Shown here one piece after another: positions 1 through 9,794 of a stretch of DNA of 64,000 nt. A program made the position numbers and the translations under genes. Below the pieces are notes generated by a model that was given only the letters and a program-made list of their open reading frames with translations, ran no database searches and was not told where the DNA came from. This stretch comes from Roseobacter sp. MED193 (GTDB lineage: Bacteria; Pseudomonadota; Alphaproteobacteria; Rhodobacterales; Rhodobacteraceae). Within the stretch, counting starts at the first letter, position 1, and the number at the start of each line of letters is the position of its first letter. The stretch is taken from contig NZ_CH902583.1 in the NCBI RefSeq assembly GCF_000152965.1, positions 2,919,694-2,983,693 on the forward strand, written 5' to 3'.

Positions 1-445
1 CGACCCACCATTCCTTTGGGATGGTTCTGTCAGTTTGATCAGCAAGCACTTTCGAAGTGTTTGCTCATCCAACTGGATGAATTGATATCGTAAAGAGAGA
101 AACAATCAACAACACTGTTGATCGCCCCGAGTGTGGGGATGATCTCAGAATGGTGCTGCGTGAGATCTTCGGATTTTGCAAAGCGAGCTTTGGAATACGT
201 CTGTTTCCTCGGACGTCCCAGGGTCTGCCGCTCTGAAACGACAGAGTTGTCCAAGTCAAGTACACTAACCCGGTTCTAATTCCGCAAGGTTTTAGAGCCA
301 ATTGTGCTTTCTTCGGGTCTGCGACCGACATCACAGACCGTATCGAAGGAAGCGCGGGAAAGTATGCTTTTTGGTTCAGAGATTGTGGTCCAGCTACTTA
401 CCAGCGGCTGGATCCTGATAGTTTTGGCTATCTGTTTCTGGATCA
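1..445 (+). other. 3' part of the 16S-23S internal transcribed spacer
   Basis: This stretch precedes the 23S 5' end and shows no protein-coding or tRNA structure. The usual spacer tRNAs (Ile, Ala) are not present here and would lie upstream of the window. The short open frames in it have no credible start signals and are not annotated. Confidence 0.7.
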
Positions 446-3274
<2,829 letters not shown>

Positions 3275-3319
3275 TCTAGTAATAGACAGCCAAGAACCAA
3301 ATAAGCACCACATGAACTT

Positions 3320-3377
3320 GTGACATAACAAAGGTGCAGCAACGTGCATTTGCCCGGCAAATACACTGCCTGCTGCG
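3320..3377 (+). repeat. Spacer stem-loop repeat, copy 1
   Basis: First copy of a duplicated element beginning GTGACATAAC. It folds as GCAGCA/TGCTGC, then GTG/CAC, then ATTTGC/GCAAAT around a short loop. The second copy is at 3444-3502 and keeps the same fold with different outer stem bases. Confidence 0.7.
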
Positions 3378-3382
3378 TGACA

Positions 3383-3402
3383 GACTTTACTTGCGTAAAG
3401 TC
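3383..3402 (+). other. Perfect 8-bp hairpin in the 23S-5S spacer
   Basis: GACTTTAC and GTAAAGTC flank a TTGC tetraloop. It lies between the two copies of the spacer stem-loop repeat. A role in pre-rRNA processing is plausible but not shown. Confidence 0.5.
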
Positions 3403-3443
3403 GTCAGTGTTGATTGTTTCCCTGCGATCTTGGAAATGTCCTC

Positions 3444-3502
3444 GTGACATAACTGGGGTGCGGTCTCTCGGGCATTTGCGATGCAAATACCCTGCCGACC
3501 GC
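3444..3502 (+). repeat. Spacer stem-loop repeat, copy 2
   Basis: Second copy of the element, again beginning GTGACATAAC. The stem is GCGGTC/GACCGC, GGG/CCC, ATTTGC/GCAAAT. Compared with copy 1, the outer and middle stems changed on both sides together, so pairing is kept. That covariation indicates a structure maintained at RNA level. Confidence 0.7.
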
Positions 3503-3510
3503 CAACCAAA

Positions 3511-3543
3511 AAAATCCAAGAACCGCAGGTTCTTGGATTTTTC
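3511..3543 (+). terminator. Terminator-like hairpin between 23S and 5S
   Basis: AAATCCAAGAACC and GGTTCTTGGATTT form a 13-bp stem with a GCA loop, directly followed by a T-run. It looks like an intrinsic terminator but lies inside the rRNA operon, just before 5S. rRNA antitermination would have to read through it, or it acts as a processing hairpin. Confidence 0.5.
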
Positions 3544-3546
3544 TTG

Positions 3547-3663
3547 GTTTGGTGGCGATAGCGAGAGCAAAACACCCGGTCCCATCCCGAACCCGGAAGT
3601 TAAGTGCCTTTGCGCCAATGGTACTGCGGCTTAAGTCGTGGGAGAGTAGGTCACTGCCAAACC
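3547..3663 (+). rRNA. rrf: 5S ribosomal RNA
   Basis: Recognised by the alphaproteobacterial 5S sequence: GTTTGGTGGCGATAGCGAGA at the 5' end, CCCATCCCGAACCCGGAAGT in the middle, and the complementary CTGCCAAACC at the 3' end. It follows 23S by about 270 bases, in the normal order. Confidence 0.95.
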
Positions 3664-3710
3664 TAGTAAAATCCAAAAAATCTCTAAACGATATAAACTT
3701 CCGACACTGA

Positions 3711-3787
<77 letters not shown>

Positions 3788-3842
3788 GCTCTACTTGTAA
3801 AGTAGAGCCCACCGACAAAGCCCCTTCGGGGGCTTTTGTCGT
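3788..3842 (+). terminator. rRNA operon terminator region
   Basis: Two hairpins follow the tRNA. GCTCTACTT/AAGTAGAGC (3788-3808) comes first, then a GC-rich GACAAAGCCCC/GGGGCTTTTGTC stem with TTC loop (3813-3840) and trailing T-rich sequence. The second is the likely intrinsic terminator of the rRNA-tRNA operon. Confidence 0.75.
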
Positions 3843-4058
3843 TCTACCGCTAAGCTCTTGATGCACTGGTTGAAGTTTAGAAAGCTCCGCTGCAATGCGG
3901 ACGCTTTCCGATGAAGTTGCAACCGACAGAATGCCTGCCAGATCGCCAATCAGATCAACCGTCAATTCTTCACCCGTCTCGTTGGGGGTGAGGACTACTT
4001 GGTCGATCATGGCGCGCAGATGCTGTGAGGCTTCTGCACGTGTCTCTGAGTTGTTCAT
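3843..4058 (-). pseudogene. C-terminal remnant of a large serine recombinase
   Basis: The minus-strand frame reads LRAMIDQVVLTPNETGEELT followed by VDLIGDLAGILSVA. This resembles the extreme C-terminal region of large serine recombinases common in roseobacters. The catalytic and zinc-ribbon parts are absent, and the frame runs on into the antisense of the tRNA, so this is a fragment. It abuts the VirD4 fragment upstream, which suggests a recombination or deletion junction near 4060. The family call is from memory of similar proteins. Confidence 0.55.
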
Positions 4059-4061
4059 GGT

Positions 4062-4419
4062 CTGTCAGGTAGGCCAGCAGCATGAACAGCCGAGTCTCGG
4101 CAAAGGGGTGGGTTCGGCTTGTCTCTTTGCCGCGTTCTTCCCGTTCGGTGATATCCACGTCACCGGGTTTGAGCCAATCCAGTGGATTGAAGCAGGCTGC
4201 ATCAAACCCCTCGACATTGGCGATGTTCCAGGGATCGACGATTTGCACGTCCTGTCCCATCGCCATGCGGGCGGCTGCAGTGATCTTGGCGTTCTCTCCT
4301 TTCGGGTCGATGATTACGGTGGAGCCCTTGTAGGTCAGCAGGTTCGGGATGATCTGGGTGGTGCCTTTGCCCGAACGAGTGGGGGCAACGGTCAGGCAAT
4401 GGCGGTCGCCCTTGGACAA
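4062..4419 (-). pseudogene. VirD4/TraG coupling protein fragment
   Basis: A minus-strand fragment of a type IV secretion coupling ATPase. The Walker A region APTRSGKGTTQIIPNLL is followed by GSTVIIDPKGENAKI and DPWNIANVEGFDAACFNPLD, which match the family. Full-length proteins are about 600 residues or more; only about 100 residues are recognisable here, and both the N-terminal membrane part and the C-terminal two thirds are missing. It is evidence of a former conjugative or mobilisable element and cannot be functional. Confidence 0.75.
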
Positions 4420-4613
4420 AGAGCAAACGTGCGCTGCAGCGTGATGGGTGTACTCAGACGCGGAAATTTGCTGCCATTTGCCCGTACAACCCTAGCTCAT
4501 GCAGACAGCTCCCCCGCTCGCAATGGCATATCCTTGTAGCGAAAGAACTTTGCGTTTTGTTCATTAGACGGAACACGAAAGAATAGTGGCTCGCAAATTT
4601 CGCCTTTTGCGCT

Positions 4614-4742
4614 ATAATCCAAAATTATTTCACAGCCTGAGGTTGTTGCGACAGGGTCACATTTTGACGTGACCGCCCGACATTTAGTCTTTTTACCTTG
4701 TGTCGAGTCGCAATATATTGTGCGTATATCAATCCAAGGAGG
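4614..4742 (+). promoter_or_regulatory. Candidate promoter, operator and Shine-Dalgarno of the protease operon
   Basis: A consensus -10 hexamer TATAAT lies at 4614-4619 without a good -35. An inverted repeat GGTCAC-N8-GTGACC follows at 4655-4674 and could be an operator. AAGGAGG at 4736-4742 is a strong ribosome binding site six bases before the ATG at 4749 and decides that start. The rest of 4420-4748 shows no gene. Confidence 0.4.
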
Positions 4743-4748
4743 TACCTA

Positions 4749-5912
4749 ATGTGCTTAGACATTTTTCGTGCCAAGCTTTTGGCTAATAGTTTCCTTTCAT
4801 TCGCGTCTGTAGCGGTGGCATTTTTGACCAGCGATGCGGTGCTTGCGCAAACGTCCATTGAAGAAACGAAGGCGGCGCTTAGCGCTGCAACTACGACGCT
4901 TGCCAGTTCACAGGCCAAACCCGACCAGATAACAAAAGAGCTTACAGCGCTGAAAGCTCAGATTGCTGAGATGGAGGAACGCAGCGCACCCGAAGCGCTG
5001 CGCGCAGACGCAGCATCGGTTCTGACGCTGGTTGAACTTTTACGCTATGCGCGCACTGATTCAAATGTAATAGACGCAATCGCCGATCTACGCAGTGCTC
5101 TGGCAATCTACGACGCACCGGACCCGGTTGGAACACTTGCGGTGTTGCGGACGCGGATTGAATCGCTTGACCCAGACAAAACCGTCCCGCCAACAGCCAC
5201 TGGCGTCCAAGAGGCGCTTGTCAAGATTTTGGAAGAGGCGCTGGCGTTGGAGGCAAAGTTGCCGAATGCCGCCGCAGTCGCACGCGCCAAACATCTGGCG
5301 GATTTGATCGAAAGCCAAAAAAGCGCTTTGTTACAGTCGTCAGTTTCAACGGCTTTTGAAACACTAGCAATGGCTCTACCGCCGCTAATTTACCGCAAAC
5401 CGGCCGAGGCTGCTGGCGCGCAAATCGATGCGCTGGAGGGTACGCTGACCGAGTTGAACGATGAAGCCAATGAAAACCTCGTCACCGCGAAAGGAGACAA
5501 ACTGCGCTCGCTGGCTGTAAAGATTGACAAGGTCCTTGGGACCGCCGATCCGCGGCTGGTGATCGTGTCTGCCCGTTTTGGCGATTTCCGTCCCGGAGTT
5601 GACATCGGCCGGACCTGTAATGCTACAGCTCAGGTGCGTTCGAAATGCACAGGTAAGAATTCCTGCGTACTTGAGGCCGAATTCAGCGACGCCGATAAAT
5701 TGTGTGGCTATAACCCAGCTCCGACTGCGCCGGAAGGTGCCCTGACACTGCGGGCGTCCTATGGCTGCGAGGCTGCAACACGCGCGGAATGGCTGGCTCT
5801 GATGGCCTATCCTGGCACCCTTTCTGACGATCGTGCGCCGACCCAAAGGATTTACCCAGGCCCGCTGGGCACAATTGCCTGCGCGCCTAACCGTCCGAGT
5901 GTTCTCGAATGA
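4749..5912 (+). CDS. Exported protein with C-terminal SUEL/galactose-binding-lectin-like domain
   Basis: A 387-residue protein with an N-terminal signal peptide (hydrophobic core to about residue 27, then AQT). A long alanine/leucine-rich helical region (about 30-265) with heptad-like segments follows. Residues about 270-340 contain ARFGDF, GRTCNATAQ, KCTGKNSCVLEAEF and LRASYGC. The cysteine spacing resembles the rhamnose/galactose-binding SUEL lectin domain (Gal_Lectin); this is pattern recognition only. The ATG at 4749 is chosen for its AAGGAGG site over an in-frame ATG at 4698. It is the first gene of five that all overlap by four bases, so it is very likely co-translated with them. A binding or adaptor role in the periplasm or at the surface is inferred. 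Confidence 0.75.
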   Translation: MCLDIFRAKLLANSFLSFASVAVAFLTSDAVLAQTSIEETKAALSAATTTLASSQAKPDQITKELTALKAQIAEMEERSAPEALRADAASVLTLVELLRYARTDSNVIDAIADLRSALAIYDAPDPVGTLAVLRTRIESLDPDKTVPPTATGVQEALVKILEEALALEAKLPNAAAVARAKHLADLIESQKSALLQSSVSTAFETLAMALPPLIYRKPAEAAGAQIDALEGTLTELNDEANENLVTAKGDKLRSLAVKIDKVLGTADPRLVIVSARFGDFRPGVDIGRTCNATAQVRSKCTGKNSCVLEAEFSDADKLCGYNPAPTAPEGALTLRASYGCEAATRAEWLALMAYPGTLSDDRAPTQRIYPGPLGTIACAPNRPSVLE

Positions 5913-7303
5913 TGCGCGGGCTGATTTTCGCGCTAGGGGTGTGCGGGGTGCTTGCCGCGTGCCAGACAGTCATGGAATCAAACGCAGTGGGTGTTGGGCA
6001 AGCAGGCAGCTGCGCGTCGCATCTGGGATCTTACCAGCTTGCGACCTCGCGACTGAAAATCACCGTCAGTGCAAGCGATGCCGAGGGCTCGGTCAAGACC
6101 TTTCTGGATGAGCTCGAGGCCGCACCGCGCGCGGATTCTAGCCGGATCTACTGCCTGAATCACCTCGCTTCTGGCACCGCCAATGACAAGGTCGTGGTGC
6201 GCCGCTCCAAGCGGGTGGATGACCAAGCTGCGTTCATTGACACCCCGCTTCGAACTAGGCGTGAGGCGTTGGCGAATGACGAAATCCCAGACGCGGTGGG
6301 CCAAGACACCAGCATGCTGCAGCTGATCTCAAGCCGAGCCATAGACCAGTCCGCGCTAATTGCGCGCAAATTTATCCGCACGGGAGTTGCGATCCACACC
6401 AACCGGGTTTCAAAAAGCTTGGGCACATTTTCCCTGCGCGCGGCCGGGGTGCCAGACAAACCAAAGTCATTCGAGATTGACCCGTTTAACCCTGTGAAAA
6501 TGGCACAAATCAACATGGCCCTGCGCGATTTCGGCTATTGTGTTGCCTTCGGCAATTACACCGTCGCTGATACGTCGCCCGCGGGGCTTGCGCGCTATTG
6601 CAAAGACCCGCAGGGCACAACGCGCGCAGCCTATCCGCCGCGCGCCCGTATCGCGGCGCCCGAACCGCCTGCAAACAAGTCCCAAGGCGTGTTCTACCGT
6701 CCGCGTCAGCCCTATTCGGTCTATGTACTGGCTAATCCGGACCCATACGGACTAGGACAGTGGGCGCCCGTTGCTGTGCGTACAGTGGCAATGGAAAACC
6801 GCGCGCCTGTTCTGTCGGTGGGCGTGGACCGCGCGACCTTTGCTGCCCGTCAGACGGCGTTGGTGTTTGACAACGGCGCGTTGACCGATGTGTGTATGGC
6901 TAAGGGTTCCGAGGTTTTGGGCGCTATTGAAATCCCGATTGAACTGGTCAGCGGAATTGTACGCTCCCCGATTACCGCCATTCGGCAAGCCACTAATGTC
7001 GCAAGCGCCCGCGCGGAGCTGGCCAAGATCGAAACCACGGTCATTAAACTTCAAGAAGCGCAGATCGCGCTTGAGGCGGAACGCGCGACAACGGAGCAAC
7101 AGGCTCTGCTGAATCAAGTCCGCGAGCGCAACGTAGATGCGCCGCTGGCCGGACCTATCAGCGATTTGTCCCCGCTGCAGATCGACACCAGCGATTTGGT
7201 CGCACCAACGACCGGACTGCAGAAGGGCGACAGGCTGCAGGACCTTTGCGCCAGTCTTTTTGCCGCAAGTGATTTCGCAGCAGCTCCGGCGGAAAGCCAA
7301 TGA
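5909..7303 (+). CDS. Lipoprotein paralog 1 of the protease operon
   Basis: A 464-residue predicted lipoprotein. The signal peptide ends in a lipobox LAAC with Cys18 and Gln at +2, which favours the outer membrane. The middle contains DPFNPVKMAQINMALRDFGY and PDPYGLGQWAPV, and then VDRATFAARQTALVFDNGAL; all are echoed in the next gene, so the two are tandem paralogs. Residues about 370-405 are charged and alanine/glutamate-rich (ELAKIETTVIKLQEAQIALE) and probably form a coiled coil. The start overlaps the previous stop (ATGA); a second ATG follows immediately at 5912. I do not recognise a named family. Confidence 0.8.
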   Translation: MMRGLIFALGVCGVLAACQTVMESNAVGVGQAGSCASHLGSYQLATSRLKITVSASDAEGSVKTFLDELEAAPRADSSRIYCLNHLASGTANDKVVVRRSKRVDDQAAFIDTPLRTRREALANDEIPDAVGQDTSMLQLISSRAIDQSALIARKFIRTGVAIHTNRVSKSLGTFSLRAAGVPDKPKSFEIDPFNPVKMAQINMALRDFGYCVAFGNYTVADTSPAGLARYCKDPQGTTRAAYPPRARIAAPEPPANKSQGVFYRPRQPYSVYVLANPDPYGLGQWAPVAVRTVAMENRAPVLSVGVDRATFAARQTALVFDNGALTDVCMAKGSEVLGAIEIPIELVSGIVRSPITAIRQATNVASARAELAKIETTVIKLQEAQIALEAERATTEQQALLNQVRERNVDAPLAGPISDLSPLQIDTSDLVAPTTGLQKGDRLQDLCASLFAASDFAAAPAESQ

Positions 7304-8598
7304 TGCGGTGGCTCCTTTACAGTATTGCACTGTTATTCTTGGTCGGCTGTTCGGGTCCTTTGCAGACCGTGGGCAGCATTGGCGCCGGTGGGGTCTGCTT
7401 GGACGGCGACGGCGGCTATCAGATGCCGCAGCGGAACCTAGTCTTTGCTGTTACTGAAGAGACAAGCACTCAATTTGCTTTCAGTTATGAGCTTGGCGCA
7501 GCCATGGGTGATGATGGCGATGTCTACTGCTTGGCCTATCGGGGCTCGGGAACAGCCTCGGACCAAATCGCGCTGGACATCAAAGACGGCCTTTTGCAGC
7601 GGGTCTATTCCAAAACTATCGACCAGACAGTCGGCATCGCCGCGCGCGTGCGCGAAGGTTTGGCACAGGCTGCAGACCGGGAGTTCTCGCTGAACCTTGA
7701 AGGAAAGCCAAGCGTCCGGCAATTGGAGGTCGATCCCTTCGACCTAGAGGCAATGGTTTTTGCCAACGCGGCGCTGCGTCCTTATGGCTATTGCGTCTAC
7801 CTTGATGCCTCAAACGACCCTTACGTGCCTCGGTGGTCAAATGCCCTTTGCCCGCAGCCCGGCTCAGCTGGTCAAGCCATGGCGGGAAGCTTTAGAGCCG
7901 GCGCGGACGGCAAACTGGGCAAAGGTGGGCTTTCCGACACTGACTTGGATGGAACGAATCTGCGATCCTTGACCACCGACCCGATCGACGGTGTGCTCTA
8001 TAAGCCGAACCTAACCCATGACCTAGTCGTTCTGCGCAGCCAGGACCCCAGCGGTCTAGGGTCGTGGAAGCTTCATTCCGTTGCGCCCATTCGACTACCT
8101 AATGCGGCACCAACGCTGATCGCCCGGATCGACCGCGGCGCCTTTGTCACACGCGAAAGCGAGCTTGTGTTCGAAGACGGCGTGCTGGTCGATGCAGCGC
8201 TGGAAAAAACATCAGAGGTGAACGCGGTCGTCGACCTGACGATAGAGGTGTTCAACACAATCTTCTCGATCCCGGTCCAAATCCTAAAGCTTGAAGCCAA
8301 TGAGGCCGCGAACCGTCAAGGCCTCATCGCCGCAAACGCGCAGCTTTTGGAGGAAACGCGCAATTACCGCGAAGCGCTTGAGTCGCTTGACGCGACCGAG
8401 AAGGAGATCGTCGAAGAGCAAGCGGTCGAGGCGCTGGAGGCGCGCCTAACAAAAGCATGCGAAGAGGGCATTCAAAATGAAGGCGATGACGAAGACTATC
8501 AATCACGCGTTACAAGCTGCTTGTTAGAGGCCAAAAAATGCGCTCCGGAAGATGAGTCGTGTATCGCGGAAGCTGTCAGGGAAGCTGATTCACTATGA
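7300..8598 (+). CDS. Lipoprotein paralog 2 of the protease operon
   Basis: A 432-residue predicted lipoprotein with lipobox LVGC (Cys17) and Ser at +2, again suited to the outer membrane. It shares DPFDLEAMVFANAALRPYGY, GVLYKP, QDPSGLGSWKLHSVAPIRLP and IDRGAF..ESELVFEDGVL with the preceding protein. The C-terminal part (about 325-400) is a likely coiled coil, followed by a cysteine-containing acidic tail with CLLEAKKCAPEDESC. It overlaps both neighbours by four bases. No known family is recognised. Two lipid-anchored paralogs next to two secreted proteases suggest anchoring, chaperoning or inhibition, but that is inference. Confidence 0.8.
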   Translation: MMRWLLYSIALLFLVGCSGPLQTVGSIGAGGVCLDGDGGYQMPQRNLVFAVTEETSTQFAFSYELGAAMGDDGDVYCLAYRGSGTASDQIALDIKDGLLQRVYSKTIDQTVGIAARVREGLAQAADREFSLNLEGKPSVRQLEVDPFDLEAMVFANAALRPYGYCVYLDASNDPYVPRWSNALCPQPGSAGQAMAGSFRAGADGKLGKGGLSDTDLDGTNLRSLTTDPIDGVLYKPNLTHDLVVLRSQDPSGLGSWKLHSVAPIRLPNAAPTLIARIDRGAFVTRESELVFEDGVLVDAALEKTSEVNAVVDLTIEVFNTIFSIPVQILKLEANEAANRQGLIAANAQLLEETRNYREALESLDATEKEIVEEQAVEALEARLTKACEEGIQNEGDDEDYQSRVTSCLLEAKKCAPEDESCIAEAVREADSL

Positions 8599-9794
8599 CT
8601 CGCACAGCGCTCAACCTTTTCCTGTGCTTGGCTCTTGCCCTGCCCATATCCACAGCGGCCCAAGACTTTGCGATCTCGGATCGAGCCAGCGCTGAAGAGC
8701 AGGCGATGCTAGAGGCGCTGATTGCGCGCGCAGAAGAGGCCTCAGGCGCGGGCACGCCGGACTATGACCCGAGCGTCTACTACGCGACGTTAGAGACCGG
8801 GCTTATGCGCCTGATGGGCCAAGCCGGTGCCGAAGCGCGCAGCGCAAGCGTCCTGTCACTGGATCCATCGACCATCCATGCCAGCGATGCTGCCATCGAA
8901 CGGGTCAGCGACGACACGGAATTACAAGACTCACTAAACCAGATTGTCGAACGCATCCGCGCAGGCCTGCGCGTCATTGGCGGGCAGACAGCCAAGGCGG
9001 GCCAGTTTACCAGTGCGGTAGCATTGGTTTCTGGGAACAACAACACAGGCTGCAGCGGCGTAGTGATCGAAGCGGGCTGGATCCTGACCGCGGCGCATTG
9101 TTACTGCGATTTTCGGCTAGACCAAGACCGTGTCGTTCGGGCGGTCTTTGCCAATCCCGTGATCACCCAATCTACTGATGATGCGTTCGTCCTGAAGGGC
9201 GAGATGATGGATGACGATTTCTGCGACAAACGGGACAGTGGATCGATCTGCTCACCAGACCTCGCGCTATTGCGTTACACGGTGACGGACACGCCCGATT
9301 ACGTTATCCCTGCCAAGATTGCCGATGCCGCTGAGGCCGCGGCCCATGTCGCTGTAGGGGGGACGCGCGGTTCTCTCCTCGTAGGCTTTGGCGCGACTCG
9401 GCCGCAGTCCTCTACTTCCGGGGTGGGGGCCCCGTGGAGCCCACAGCGCGCCAACCCAAAAACTTGGGGCCTGATCCCCCGGGTTTTGTCCTGCAAAAAG
9501 GCAAAATCCTGCACAGCAGGTAACGACCCCCGCGGCTGCGCCTTGGATATTGATGTCGAAATGATGGACGCCACTGCCCGGACTCCTGGCGACGTGACCG
9601 ATGCCTGCCACGGGGATAGCGGAGGGCCAGTCTACTTACCCCGCTCTGCAACCGACAACCCGCGCATCTTTGCCATCACCTCTCGCGCGGCGGATCAGAA
9701 TGGGCACTGCGGCGAAGGTGCGATTTACCCCAAAGTCTACACGCAAAGCGTGCGAAATTGGATTGATGATGCCAAAGGGAGGCTTTCGCAATGA
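8595..9794 (+). CDS. Secreted trypsin-like serine protease (S1 family) zymogen
   Basis: A 399-residue protein with a signal peptide (to about 22), a pro-region of roughly 104 residues, then a chymotrypsin-fold domain. The catalytic triad is His168 in LTAAHC, Asp222 in SPDLALL and Ser342 in CHGDSGGP. Asp336, six residues before Ser342, corresponds to Asp189 of trypsin and predicts cleavage after Arg/Lys. The domain begins GLRVIGGQTAKAGQF. Arg126-Val127-Ile-Gly-Gly is the classic activation site, where cleavage frees a Val-Ile-Gly-Gly N-terminus. Paired cysteines are consistent with folding in the oxidising periplasm or outside. It overlaps both neighbouring genes by four bases. The activating protease is unknown; self-cleavage or the caspase-like neighbour are both possible. 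Confidence 0.92.
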   Translation: MTRTALNLFLCLALALPISTAAQDFAISDRASAEEQAMLEALIARAEEASGAGTPDYDPSVYYATLETGLMRLMGQAGAEARSASVLSLDPSTIHASDAAIERVSDDTELQDSLNQIVERIRAGLRVIGGQTAKAGQFTSAVALVSGNNNTGCSGVVIEAGWILTAAHCYCDFRLDQDRVVRAVFANPVITQSTDDAFVLKGEMMDDDFCDKRDSGSICSPDLALLRYTVTDTPDYVIPAKIADAAEAAAHVAVGGTRGSLLVGFGATRPQSSTSGVGAPWSPQRANPKTWGLIPRVLSCKKAKSCTAGNDPRGCALDIDVEMMDATARTPGDVTDACHGDSGGPVYLPRSATDNPRIFAITSRAADQNGHCGEGAIYPKVYTQSVRNWIDDAKGRLSQ

